From Lindgomyces ingoldianus (Eukaryota; Ascomycota; Dothideomycetes; Pleosporales; Lindgomycetaceae): a stretch of DNA of 62,182 nt. Numbering within the stretch: position 1 is the stretch's first letter; the number at the start of each line of letters is the position of its first letter. The stretch is taken from positions 1 to 62,182 of the forward strand of contig NW_022985193.1 in the NCBI RefSeq assembly GCF_010093535.1, in the 5' to 3' direction. Under the pieces are notes generated by a model, which made no database searches, was not told the DNA's origin, and saw only the letters and a program-made list of their open reading frames with translations. A program made the translations under genes and the position numbers. Below, piece after piece: positions 9,555 through 21,731 of the stretch.

Positions 9555-12489
9555 CTATATAAAGCTTTACACAGAAGTAGACTAAACATAATGCTGCTAA
9601 TAACACTAAATATACTAGTATTACTTACTCTTACACTTTAGCTAGCACTACACTAATTACTATACAAATAATACATGCTACCCTACCTAACGCCTGCTCT
9701 ACACCCTTAATTATACACACTACTAATACTACCTGCATAATCTATACTACATTACAACTTGTATAAACTTCTACCTTAAAAAAAAACTACTAAAGAAAAA
9801 CTCTTAGTAAATAAGATTATATAATTTTAAAAAGTATAAAAAAAATAATAACTATATAAGTTAACTATATAACATCTTTATAAATAAAATAAAGATTTTT
9901 ATTAATTTATGTTAATAGCTAAATATCTAGGAAACTTAGTACATAAATATCTTTCTAAATATTCTAAAAAGTTATGTAAATATGTACTATATGCATAACA
10001 TAGGCTTTAGACATAACTAAAAGCATTTATATAACACTTTAAGTAGTTACTTTAACACTAATATAAACTATAGCTAGTACTAAACAGACTAGATAATAAT
10101 AACTTTTATATAATGCTAATAAAAAAACTTTAATAAAAGTTTATATAAAGTTTTTAAAATAATAATTAATAAGCTTATACTTATATAAAAAGCACTAAAA
10201 ATAAAATTCTAAGAAGATATTTTACTGCACACTGCTATTATATAAGCCTGTTAAAGATAACTAGAACTAGAACATGCTATATTTACTATTAAGCCCTTAT
10301 ATAAAGCTTTATTTAGTAACCTATAAGTATTACTTTAAGTTACTATAAACTAAAGAGTAAACTAATACCTCTAAAAACTGCCTAATGTATACTACATAGA
10401 CTACTAATACAACTCTAGATAACAAAAAAAAGCTTCTCTCTATATAAAAAAAAAATAATATAGAAGATCTTTATTTAGGTTTAGGCTATAATCTAAAGAC
10501 AACTACATGTAGATAAAAAAGTGCTTTATCTGCTATAAGAAAGAATGTTAGTTATTAAACTACACTTATAATAACTATATATAAGCAAAAAACTAGTATA
10601 TTACCTTATATAAAGATTTCTATAATAAAACTTTATTATATAAAGCTATTACTTTGTACATCTAAGACTTTAAAAGTTACTCTAAGAAAGAAAATAATTT
10701 ACATAATATAAAAAAAATAAAATAGAAAAGTAAAAATGCTAAAAAAGCTATTAACTACTTTACCTCTACTGCTTATCTACACTATGTAACAGGAAAGGAC
10801 ATCTACAGCATTAAACCTAAGAAGTATGCTAAGCAGTTTATCCTTAATAACTAATACTATATAGTATACTAAGGTAAACTATAGAACACAGGCGCAGTAA
10901 AGATCTCTACTGTTAGTAAGTTTTAACTTAAGGTGTATATATAAAAGAACTTATATATAGAAATTAATTAGACACTTAGCTAAATAAATATTAGCTTTAA
11001 AAGCTAGACACTAAAAAAATTAATTAGTACTATATAAATCTAGAACTTAATTAGTCTAGTTATATACTACATTTTAAAGACTTTAACACTATTTTTACTA
11101 TTACTAGCAGATGCTAACTAACTTAGAGCATACTTTAATAACATTTTAAATATTATTATATATAAAAATAAAACTACTATTTTTATTATATAAAAATAAA
11201 AACACTTTTTTTTTAATATTAGTAAAAAAGAATTTATATTTTTTTTTACTAAATTAGAACTTTATTACCTCTACTACTAATTTAGACACCCCTGCATAGA
11301 GAGACTCTAGAAGATGCTAACTAGCGCTAGCTATAACATTAATGCTGCAGTGCTAGAAAAGATTAAGAAGTTTTACTACTTTTACTAATTATATAACTAA
11401 GCTTTATAAAAATTTAAGTTTATAATTAAAAATAACACTTACTTTAACTATAAAGTTGTTATTAATGTTATATAAATTAATAATAAAAATGTTTTACATA
11501 TTATTAATATAGACATATTATTTTAAGCTACTACATTTCTAAAATTTATATCTACATAAGATACCTAAAATGCACTATGTAAATGCTAGATTAACACTTA
11601 TTAAAAACCCTTAGACTATATTATACATAACTCTAGTATAAACTTTACTTTAGAGAATTTTTAAGCTTATATAAAAATTATAAGAGCTATATGTAGGCAG
11701 ATGCCTATAAAAGTACATTAAGCAGTTAGAAAAGTTAAGTGCGCATATACACCTTTTTAATAAGTGTTTAACATTCTAAAGACTAAGCTAGGTAACTATA
11801 TAGATAATAAGGCTATCCTATAAATAGCAGTTAAAGCTCTAAATAACATAGCTAGCTTGCATAGTCTAGTACCTACACTACTAGTTTTTAAGGTATACTT
11901 AAAAATTAACTTAGACTTTTTACTGTTACTAAACATTATTACATAAGTAAGCGCTATATAAAAGGTAATAAAGATACTTTAAAAAAACTATGTAAAAGTA
12001 AATATTAATTATATAATTAACACTTATAATAGCTTTATAACACATAAAGTTCTTAACTTTCTCTTTAGCTTAGAAATTATAGCATAGAAAAAAAAAAGGC
12101 TAAACTAGTCTATATAAAATTAAGAGCATTAAAAAAAGAGATATTATTATTAAAAAGAAAAATAGCTTACTAAAGCTTTAATATATATAAGTTAAACTAT
12201 ACTATAAAGAAAAGAAAAAAAATAACTTACTTATAATAAATAACCTAGATAAACTAATCCTTATACAAAAATTTTTTTTAAAGAAAAAAAAAAACAGCCT
12301 TATAAAAATGTTATAAAGGCAGAACTAAAGCCTACTATAGACTAAGCCTTTTAGAATAGCAATACTGCACTAGTGCAAAAAAAAGATATAAATACTAGAA
12401 GAAGTAAAAAGCAAAGAAAACCTGTATAAAGTCTAGACTAGGTATTTTTAACCTAGAAAAAGAAAAATAATTAAGCCTTATTTATTAAG
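9555..12489 (+). pseudogene. Copia-1A gag, protease and integrase remnant
   Basis: A gag zinc knuckle reads CFICYKKEC at about 10523-10550 (family CFVCGKxGCWS). The protease active site is NTGAVKIST near 10875-10905 (family DTGA). A gag-pre-integrase block with THPCIERL-KMLTSA (family GHPS..RL) is at about 11281-11325, and a zinc-binding tail at 11370-11395. The integrase core runs 11400-12060, ending in AVKALNNIASLHSLVPTLL near 11827-11885, a block shared by many fungal Copia integrases. TRIM-1 interrupts pol at 12490. Dozens of TAA/TAG stops sit at expected Q/W codons. Confidence 0.82.
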
Positions 12490-12494
12490 CTTTA

Positions 12495-12721
12495 TGTCTG
12501 TACGTAAGTATAGCTGTGTCTGTACACACATACAGCTAAATTAGGTTGCCTAAAACGTTAGCTATCTGGCCTATGCGTTAGGGGCTATGTGTACTTAAGA
12601 GCCCTCTTTCTTTATATAAAAAGAGAGGGCAGTAGTTAATAACTAAAAGATCTTTACTTACTTACCTTTTAGTACACCCTTTAGGTGTATGTTTATTTAA
12701 TTAAACCTAGGTTAACTAACA
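12495..12721 (+). repeat. TRIM-1 5' LTR
   Basis: 227 bp, from TGTCTGTACG to GTTAACTAACA. It contains GAGCCCTCTTTC and its near inverse GAGAGGGC, which can pair as a short hairpin around the AT-rich TTTATATAAA that may serve as promoter core. It closely matches 29515-29741 over its whole length. Confidence 0.88.
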
Positions 12722-12770
12722 CTAATTAGTTTATTAATAAACTATTTTACTACAAAAGCTTAAACTTACT

Positions 12771-13039
12771 ATATATGTAGCTATATAAAGAGGGCTTTTT
12801 AAGCCTTTGTAGAAAACCTATCTTTTTAATAGGCAGATTTACAAGGATTAATAAAACTACTACTGTATAAAAAGCTTACACCTACTGCGTGCGTAGCTAT
12901 ATAGAGAAGGTACAAAGAAGCTTACATCTACTATGTGTGTAGCTACATAGAGAGGGGTAAGTAAGCCTTATATGCGCCCTTAGATTAACTAATTACATAA
13001 AAACAAGATTAGCAACCTGCTGTGTGCATAGCTACACAA
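12771..13039 (+). repeat. TRIM-1 palindromic motif cluster, left part (4 copies)
   Basis: Four spaced copies of a motif centred on GTGTAGCTACAC followed by AAAGAGGG: about 12771-12787, 12888-12903, 12934-12949 and 13021-13039. In the best copies TGTGTAGCTACACA is a perfect 14-bp palindrome. Copies are embedded in otherwise non-repetitive sequence, spaced about 45-115 bp. Confidence 0.8.
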
Positions 13040-13049
13040 AGAGGGCTTA

Positions 13050-13642
13050 TGTTACAGTCTATAGTTAGACTAGTGTAACCCCACTAGCAGTGCTCCACAA
13101 TCTAGCTAGGTTAGAATAGGGCTTGCTTAAAGACTAGTTAGAGGACACAGAGGCAGCACAGCTGCCTAAGGTTATAGAAGAATGCACTGTCTAATAAGAG
13201 AACAGGCTGCAAGTTTAGGAAGTCTAAGGGAGCTTATAAAAGCCTCTCTTAGCAGGCTCCTATAAACTTCTACTAACTTCCCTTAGCACCTTAGCACATG
13301 TATATAGTTCTTATATTAAATAACTTTTAAAAAGTATGTTTAATGTTTAGTTTATTTTTTATATAAACTAAGTAGTATTTAGCTTTCTAAAAAGCTATAA
13401 TACTATTTATATATCTTACACTATATATACCTCTAACCTTGTCTAACAGGACTGTTTAACCCTAGCCTCTTTACTGCTGCATATAGGGCAAACTATAATC
13501 TAGTCACTCTCCCTCCCTCTATTAGCCTAATAGCCTGTACGTAGGACTGTACACCCTACTAGATTAGCCCTTTCTACCTGTCTTACTTAACTTCTAGAAA
13601 TATTATTAGACCTATGTGCTTTTTAAAGTAAGAATTATAACA
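13050..13642 (+). repeat. Gypsy-2A 5' LTR
   Basis: 593 bp, TGTTACAGTC to AATTATAACA. It contains the conserved blocks CACATGTATATAGT and CTGTACGTAGGACTGTACAC (a near-palindrome) found in all six Gypsy-2 LTRs of the window. Confidence 0.9.
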
Positions 13643-13980
13643 TTAAACACTACCCCCTTTAAAAAGTATAGTAACCTCTTAACATAACTTAGATTCTAAT
13701 ATAGCCTATGCTGTGCTATTAGGATCTATAAAAGTTTCTACTTAAAGTAAAGCTATTTTTATAAAATAGATTAACTTAATTTAAAACAACATTAAAAAAC
13801 TTTAGCAAATTAGTAATAAAGTTAGTAAGTTACTAAAACTTAAGTAGAAAATAGCTAACCTTTATAAAAAAAACTATAAATTTATAAAACTCTTTGCCCC
13901 TTATTAACTCTTATAAGGCCTTTACTTAAGCCTACTAGATACATAAACTATAAGTTAAACTAGCAAAAGTTTAAAATATT
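13643..13980 (+). other. Gypsy-2A leader between 5' LTR and gag
   Basis: Untranslated leader matching 14589-14930 of Gypsy-2B and the minus-strand leader of Gypsy-2C (about 56840-57163). It begins TTAAACACTACC, the likely primer-binding region. The last five bases (ATATT) are the left copy of the Gypsy-2B target duplication. Confidence 0.75.
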
Positions 13981-14588
13981 TGTTACGATCTACAGTTAGA
14001 CCAGCGTAACCCCACCAGCGGTGCTCCACAATCTAGCCGGTTTGGGGCAGGGCTCGCTCACAGACCAATCGGAGGACGCGGAGGTAGCGCGGCTACCCGA
14101 AATTATGGAAGAATGCGTTGTCTAGTAAGAAGACAGGCCGCAAACTAGAAAGAGCCTAAAAGAGCTTAAAGGAGCTTATAGAAACCTGTCTTAAGAGAGC
14201 TCCTATAAACTCCCCCTAACTTCCCTTAGCGTCCCTAGCACATGTATATAGTCCTTATAGTAAACAACCTTTAAAAGGTGTGTTTAACATTTAGTTTATT
14301 CTTTACATAGACTAAGTAGCATTTAGCTTTCTAAAGAGCTGTAATACTATTTATATATCTTGCACTACATATACCTCTAACCTTATCCGCAAGGACTGTT
14401 TAACCCTAGCCTCCCTACTGCTGCACATAGGGCAAACTATAATCTAGTTACTCTCCCTCCCTCTATTAGCCTAATAGCCTGTACGTAGGACTGTACACCC
14501 TACTAGATTAGCCCCTACCTTCTGTCCTACTTCTCCCCCCTAGAAATATTAACAGACCTAAGTGCTTTATAAAGTAAAAATTATAACA
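13981..14588 (+). repeat. Gypsy-2B 5' LTR
   Basis: 608 bp. The first 140 bases keep many CpG and CpA sites (for example ACCAGCG, CGGAGGACGCGG) while the remaining part has lost most of them, the reverse of the pattern in its 3' LTR. Confidence 0.92.
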
Positions 14589-14929
14589 TTAAACACTACC
14601 TCTTTAAAAAGTATAGTAACCTCTTAACATAACCTAGATTCTAACATAGCCTACACTGCGCTATTAAGATCTATAAAAGTCCCTACCTAAAGTAAAGCTG
14701 TTCTAGGAGAATAGATTAATTTAATTTAGAATAACATTAAAGAACTCTAGCAGATTAGTAATAAAGTTAGTAAGTTATTAAAACTTAAATAAGAAGTAGC
14801 TAACCTCTGCTAAAGAAACATAAACTTACTAAACCCCCTACCTTTTATTAACCCCTATAAGACTAACACTTAAGCCTACTAGATACATAAACTACAAGTA
14901 GAACTAGCAAAAGTTTAGAACATTTTAAT

Positions 14930-15930
14930 AAATAAAGCAAGTGTTGCAGCTAAAAAGGCTTTAAGACTAGCCTTTTTTAAGCCTTTTAAAGGATTATCTA
15001 AGGACCTCTAACTATTTTTTACTAGATGCTACCTCTATATGCAGTATAATAAAGAAGCATTTTAGACTAATGCAGAAATAATCTCCTAGATAGGACTATA
15101 CTTAGAAGGCCCTCTTACAATCTAGTTCTAACTCTATGCTAATAATTAGATAGACTTTAGAGCTAATAGCATACTACTTAACTTTAAAACTAAGGAAGTA
15201 TTTAGTAGTGTTAAAAACTTTAAATTAGCCCTATTAGCTATCTATAGGACCTTAGATAAAAAAAGGATTATAGCTAATAGACTAGACTACATAAGATAAG
15301 GCAGTAGACTAGTCTAAAACTATGCAGCGCGCTTTAGAGAACAAATAGCTATCTGCAGATAGAATAACTAGAAAGCCCTATGCTGTATGTTTTATAACAG
15401 ACTAAATAATAAAGTAAAAAATAAGTTTATGTATATAAACTAACTAACTACTCTTAAAGACTATATTAAAAAAGCAATAACTTATAACAACTGTTATAAG
15501 AAATGTAAAAGAGAAAAGAAATTAAAGGGAACTTTTTAGAAGCTAGAATTTATCTTTAAAAAGAAAGAGCTTTTTTAATATAACAAAGAGCTAATAAACC
15601 TAAGTTATGCAAAGCATACATAGAGCCCCCTTTTAAAGAAAAACTAAGTTCTAAGACGTAATAGGCCGCCTCTAATAAAGAAATAATAAAAGTAGTTAGA
15701 GGATAAGGCCTACCTAAACTGTAGAAAAGTAGGACACTTCTGCTAAAATTACCTAGACTCTTAGAAGGGGGAGAATAAAAATACTACTACAATAATAAAA
15801 GCTATTACTGCTAAATACAGCCTTATAGATAAAAAAATATAAAAAAGACTAGATAACAGACTTTACTAGTAATGTAAAAAAAACTATCTCTTAAATAACT
15901 GCCCTAAAGCGTATTAAGAAGTAGTTATTT
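14930..15930 (+). pseudogene. Gypsy-2B gag remnant
   Basis: The capsid-like core starts with FFKPFKGLSKDL (about 14975-15010), followed by FTRCYLYMQYNKEAF and GLYLEGPLTI (about 15085-15120). A CCHC knuckle with all four ligands in place is at about 15716-15762 (NCRKVGHFC, the fourth now within the following decayed residues). A second knuckle, QCKKNYLLNNC, lies near 15866-15905. Stops at expected Q/W positions only, so the frame is easily followed. Role: RNA packaging into the retrotransposon particle. Confidence 0.8.
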
Positions 15931-16959
15931 AAAATTTTAGCAGCCTTAATATAGTGTTATAGAACCTTATAATCTTTAAAAGATACAAAGAAGAGACGTA
16001 GATCTAAGAATATATTATAAATGTCTAGAAAGAAGAAAAACGTTTCCCTTTCTAAGACTAGACCCCTAGTACTTTAGTAAGAGAGCTTTTCTAACAGTTT
16101 TAAGGATGCAGGTGCTAGAAGTGCAGGTTACAACATAACTACCTAAGCAACTGTATAGTCTTACTTTACTAAATAAATATAGGCAATAACTACTTAATAT
16201 TTAACATTATCTAAAGGATAGCTAAAGTTAAATATAATATTATAAATAAAGAAAAGCAATAGTAATTCTTTACTAAGATTAAAGACTAAAAGCTAGAATA
16301 GCTAGGCAAACCTGCTAGGTTTAAAGTACTATAACTAGCGCCTAAAAAACTAGAGACACTGCTCCTAAGCCTAGTAATCTTCTAAAAGGCTCTTGTAATA
16401 TAACAAAACTATAGGTAATACGTTTTTTATAGAAGTAGCAATTATAGCACTAACAGCTGCTAATAGAAAAATTACCCTATACAACTAGTACAAACAAAAG
16501 AATACCTATAGTAGACTTAGAAGAGTCCCCTTAACACATTACATAGACCTAACAATTGTCTATACCCTTAGTATTAGTGTACATAACAATACTGTGTTAA
16601 ACACTAGAATAATAAACACTAAGTAAGATAGTAGCCTACATAGAAGAAGAACTATAATAGTTGCCTATAGCAAGGAACAGCCTCTGCCTGCAAAACTATA
16701 AACTGCTATACTTATTAGACAGCTCCCCCTTATAAATAAGAGGCATAGATAAAGTGTAATAAATAAAGAAACTATAGATTCTACTACTTCTAGTAAAAAG
16801 CAGCAAGAAAAAAAGACTACCTAACATTACATTACTTAGTTAAAGATTATAAATGTGAAGCAGCTAACTACTATAATTAAAAACATTAAATTTATAAAAA
16901 AAAAAAAAATAAGTTTAATAATAACTTATAGGATATTAATCTATACTTTCTTTTAAATA

Positions 16960-19900
16960 AGAAAGTTAAACATAACATATTAGCAGTAATTGCAGTAAGA
17001 TAAGGGGCAGGGCACAGTCTAACAACCACCTTTACATACAGAGGATGTCCTAGACTAGCCCTTATAGATAGCAGATGCACCTTCACTGCAATAGATAAGA
17101 ATTAGGTAGATAAATAAAGTATACTATTCTACATAAAGAAAAACCTGTTTAAGGTAACCCTTACTAATGCATTATTAATTAAGTATAGTAGAGGATAAAT
17201 TAACCTAGAAACACATAAAAAGGACCTTAAAACTTTTAGCATAAGCAATTAAAAATTTATAAACATACTTAAGCTAAAAGGCAAGTATAATGTAATTTTA
17301 GGCTATAACTAGCTTAGAGCACATAACCCTGTAATTAATTAGAGAACTATAATAATAAAAACCTCTAACAACCACGCGCGCATAACCTAGTTAGTATGCT
17401 ATAATAATAAATGCCTAATCTATAAATAAGTAAAGCAAGGTAGCAGTTACTACCTTAAAAAAAGAAAACTTTAGAGATTCCTTTACTAAGAGCTAAAAGC
17501 TTAAGTAATATAAATAATAAAGAAAAAACTAGAAGAGGTCTCTTATAATAAAATTAAAGTAGATAAAGATGTAGAATAAATTAGCGTTATCTAAACCTAG
17601 AATAAAGGCTGCATCCTACCTAAATATAAAGACTATAAGGATATGTTTAGAACACTAGAGGATCTAGAAGAACTACTACTACATTAGCCTTAAGACTATG
17701 CTATTAACTTAATAAAGAATTACAACCTAAAAACACACAGGCTCTGCCCCCTAACTAGGGCACAGAAGGAGGCCTTATAAGAATATGTTAACAGGATGTT
17801 AGTACAAGGCTATATCTAGAAAAGCTACAGCCCTATAGCTTTAGCAGTAGTCTTTGCAAAAAAGAAAAGAGAAAAAATTTAAGTCTATTAAGATTATAGG
17901 ACTTTAAATAACAACATAATTTAAGACTAATTCCCTTTACTAATTATACAGGATATTATAAACTAATTAAAAGGAACTTAGTACTTTATAAAGTTTAATG
18001 TACAGGATAGATTTAATAAAATAAGAATATAAAAAAAAGATAAATAGCTTACAGCATTTAGGACCCTATAGAGGCTTTATAAATTATTAGTAATGCTATT
18101 TAGTCTAATAAACACTCTAGCAACATTCTAGTAAATTATTAACATAGCCCTTAACCTATACCTTAATGTCTTTACCCTAGTATACCTAAATAATGTCCTT
18201 ATCTATTTAAAAGACACCCTAGAAGACTATGTATAGAAAGTATAAAAGGTTTTAGAATAACTTAGAAAGTATAGACTTTATCTGCAGCTCTCTAAATGCA
18301 AATTCTATGTTAATAAGACAGAATACTTAAGATTTATAATTAATAAAGAAGAAATAAAAATTAATCTAGCTAAAATATAGAAGGTGCTTAAATAGCTAGA
18401 ACTAATAATAGTTAAGGAAGTAAAAGAATTCTTAGGACTATTAGGCTATGTTAGACAAATAATTAAAAACTATTTAAAAATTACTATACTACTAATAAAC
18501 GCTATAACTAAGGAGCAGGCAGCAGCAAAGTTTGTTTAGACTTTAGAAATAAATAAAGCATTTACAACATTAAAGCAAGCTATAATAAACAAACTAGTAC
18601 TAAGAATGTACAACCTATAATTAGATACAAAGATCTACACAGACGCATCCCTTAGAGCTAGCAGAGCTGCGCTATATTAGAAATAAGAAGACAGAAAATA
18701 GCACCTAGTTGCGTACTATTCTGCTAAGTTCTTAAGACCTAAAGCAGGTTATAGTATACCTAATAAAGAGCTAAAAGCAATATTAAACGCTGTAAGAGTT
18801 TAGGCTATAGAGTTACATAAAATAGCAAAACTATTTAATATTATAACTAACTATGTAAATTTAGTTATGTTTCTAACAGTAAAGAAACTATTACTAATGC
18901 ATGTAAGATAGGCAATAAAGCTTACCTAGTTTAACTGCATTATTAAGCATGTCCTAGAAGCACAGAACTAGCAGGCTAACGCCCTTAGCTAGAGACTAGA
19001 CTACTTTAATAGAGAAAAAGAAGGAACAAAGGAGTTCACGCTTTTTAAAGAAACTAATAAAAGGTAGATCTACAACAGACCTTAACCTATAGAAGAGGTC
19101 TACATGCTTATAGCTAGCAAGTAAGGATAGAAAAACCTAGTCTAAGAATATTATAAATCTCTAATGTTTAGACACCTAGGAATTAGCACCCTTTAAAAAA
19201 AGCTAAGGGCTGCTATATTATAATAAATACTAAAAATAAAGCAACTGTGCACTAAGGTGCTTAGAGAATGTAATATCTGCAATAGAAACAACTTATAAAG
19301 GCATAAAGCCTATAGATACCTTTAACTAATTAAAGTACTAAAGTTACTATAGATAATAATTACAATAGATTTTATTACAAGATTACCCCTGTCTAAAGAA
19401 CTAGGGACAGACAGAATGTGCAACATAATTATAGTAGCCTTAGATAAAACTACTAAGTATCTACACACCTAGCCTTTAGAAAAAATAATAACTGCTAAGA
19501 AATTTATTTATAAGTTAAAATAAAACATAATATTAGTATATAAATGCCCTAAGATTATTATCTTTAACTAAGACAAATTATTTACTAGCAGATTCTAAAA
19601 AGTAGTAATGCAACACTTTAGTGTAACACATAAGCTATTAATAGCCTATTACCTGCAGATAGACAGTTAGACTAAAAAAGTAAATGCAGAGGTAGAAAGA
19701 TATTTAAAGAAGTACATTTCCTACACTTAGGATAATTAGGCAAAATAGCTTCTAATAGCACAGCTATTTATTAACAATGTAGAATTAGCTATAACAAAAG
19801 AAACACTATATAAAGCTAATTTTAGATATAACCCTTACTTTACATTGCACAGAAATTAGCCTACAAATTTGCAGGAATTAATAGACTAACTAACAGACCT

Positions 19901-20390
19901 ATGTTAAATACATAAAAAATTAGCTATAAAAGCTAGATCTAGCAGAGAAATAATAAAGAGATACACAAATAAGTTATAATAACTAAAACTAGAAATCTGT
20001 TTAGAAGACTATGTATATCTTAACACTAAGAACTTTAAGATACCTAGACCCTCTAGGAAGCTAGCAGAAAAAAGAATAAGACTATACAAAGTTCTCTAAA
20101 CCTAACAAGACAACTGCAAGCTTAAGCTTCCCCTATATATAAAAATACACTTATAGTTCTACATCTCTAGACTAGAAAAAGCACTTAAAGAGATTCCCTT
20201 ATCTACATAAAAATAAGAAGATAAAGAAATAGAGTATAAAGTTAAACATATTATTAGTAACTAAAAAAACTAAAAGGAGTTTCTAGTAAAATAGAAAGGG
20301 TAGCCTACTAGTAAAAACATGTAGAAACTAGCTAAGAATTTAAGGAACACGCAGCTGTTAGTACAGGGGTACCTCTAGGCTTGTCTAAAA
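16960..20390 (+). pseudogene. Gypsy-2B pol: protease, RT, RNase H, integrase, chromodomain
   Basis: Protease LIDSRCTFTAID at about 17060-17095 (family D-S-G). RT about 17690-18500, with the palm motif YLNNVLIYLKD at 18179-18213 (family YLDDVLIYS). RNase H starts with YTDASLRAS at about 18634-18660. Integrase has a zinc-binding C-N-I-C pair at 19268-19280, the catalytic D in IDFITRLPLS near 19355-19390 and NAEVERY near 19680-19700. A C-terminal chromodomain follows at about 20220-20380 (EYKVKHIIS, then EFLVK-KG-PTSKN). The chromodomain marks the element as a chromovirus; that module typically binds methylated H3K9. Stops are mostly TAG at W or Q. Confidence 0.87.
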
Positions 20391-20439
20391 GAAACTAGCT
20401 AAGCAATAAGGCACCTATATTAAAAGGAATAGCTACGTT

Positions 20440-20970
20440 ATTACTAGATAGCAGCGGCCTTTAGAGACAAGTCCTAGCTAATAATAGTTAAGAAGGGGAA
20501 TAGCCTCCTACTTTTACCTTAAGAGCTTCTATTTTATCTAAGAAGAAGAGATCCCCTTTTAGGTACTTTACACAACAAGTGTCTAACAGATTTAGTAATT
20601 TTTAGATATAATCTTATTTAGAACGCTCTTTATTTATTGCCCCTAGTATCTCCTCCTGCAAACAAAGCTGCTTCTAGTCCTGCGCTAGCTCTTCCTAGTC
20701 TTAAGCCTGTTACCTGTCCTATAACGCGCAATCTTAGGCCTTTAAGGCCTTAGCCTTACAAAGAAGCGCTTCTTTCTCCCTCTCTAGATAATTTTATACA
20801 GCATTAGAAATAAAGGTGTTGCACTTGCTGTACTTTTTTACACACTTAACACACTTATTTAAGGATAAAGTTAATATATAAGACAACTCTAAAGATTAGC
20901 AAGCGCTATAGGGCCTTATCTTTATCTAACAAAGAGGGTTAAAACAATAAGTGATATAAGGACAGCAGGA
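20440..20970 (-). pseudogene. Antisense cysteine-rich/coiled-coil frame in Gypsy-2B
   Basis: On the strand opposite pol, between chromodomain and 3' LTR, a frame reads P-Y-S-A-C (family P-C-x-x-C; about 20906-20922), then DKCVKCVKKYSKCN-type spacing (about 20805-20862). A long charged, heptad-like stretch rich in E, K, L, Q (about 20570-20800) follows, and a conserved tail including LLNLLDTCC and FFLDKIEALK (about 20490-20610). The same frame recurs in Gypsy-2A, Gypsy-2C and Gypsy-1A. I do not recognise an established function. Possible roles are a nucleic-acid-binding accessory protein or a captured host gene. Stops are again at CAG/CAA-like positions. Confidence 0.65.
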
Positions 20971-21118
20971 CAAACAAGACTAACAAGCTATTTAGTATAA
21001 AATAGATAGATGTTAAGAGCGCCTTCTAGCAGACAGATGCCTACTTTATAAATAAACTTTTACTAACACAGTTGTGTAAGCAGAGCGGTAAGGACGCTGC
21101 TAGGGAGAGGGGGCAGCG

Positions 21119-21726
21119 TGTTACAATCTACAGTTAGACTAGCGTAACCCCACTAGCAGTGCTCTATAATCTAGCTAGTTTAGGGCAGGGCTTGCTTACA
21201 GACTAATTAGAGGACGCAGAGGTAGCGCAGCTACCTAAAATTATAGAAGAATGCGTTGTCTAGTAAGAAGACAGGCTGTAAACTAGAAGGAGCCTAAGGG
21301 AGCTTAAGGGAGCTTATAGAAACCTGTCTTAAGGGAGCTCTTATAAACTCCCCCTAACTTCCCTTAGCGTCCCTAGCACATGTATATAGTCCTTGCAGTA
21401 AACAACCTTTAAAAGGTGTGTTTAACATTTAGTTTATTTTTTATATAGACTAAGTAGTATTTAGCTTTTTAAAGAGCTGTAATACTATTTGTATATCTTG
21501 CACTACATATACCTCTAACCTTGTCTGCAAGGACTGTTTAACCCTAGCCTCCCTACTGCTGCACATAGGGCAAACTACAATCTGGTCACTCTCCCTCCCT
21601 CTATTAGCCTAATAGCCTGTACGTAGGACTGTACACCCTACCAGATCGGCCCCTACCTTCCGTCCTACTCCCCCCCCCTAGGAATATTAACAGACCTGAG
21701 TGCTTCACGAAGCAAGGATTGTAACA
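21119..21726 (+). repeat. Gypsy-2B 3' LTR
   Basis: 608 bp. The last 140 bases, next to the insertion edge, retain CpG/CpA sites (CCAGATCGGCC, CACGAAGCAAGG), whereas the inner side is RIP-damaged. Ends GGATTGTAACA. Confidence 0.92.
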
Positions 21727-21731
21727 ATATT

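Larger units (their letters stand above)
13981..21726 (+). mobile_element. Gypsy-2B: full-length chromodomain Ty3/Gypsy, innermost insertion
   Basis: 7746 bp with 608-bp LTRs (13981-14588, 21119-21726) and target duplication ATATT (13976-13980, 21727-21731). It sits inside another copy of its own family. It is the least mutated Gypsy-2 copy: all domains from gag to chromodomain read through with comparatively few stops. It is uninterrupted and so is the best template for reconstructing domain order in the family. Confidence 0.93.
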
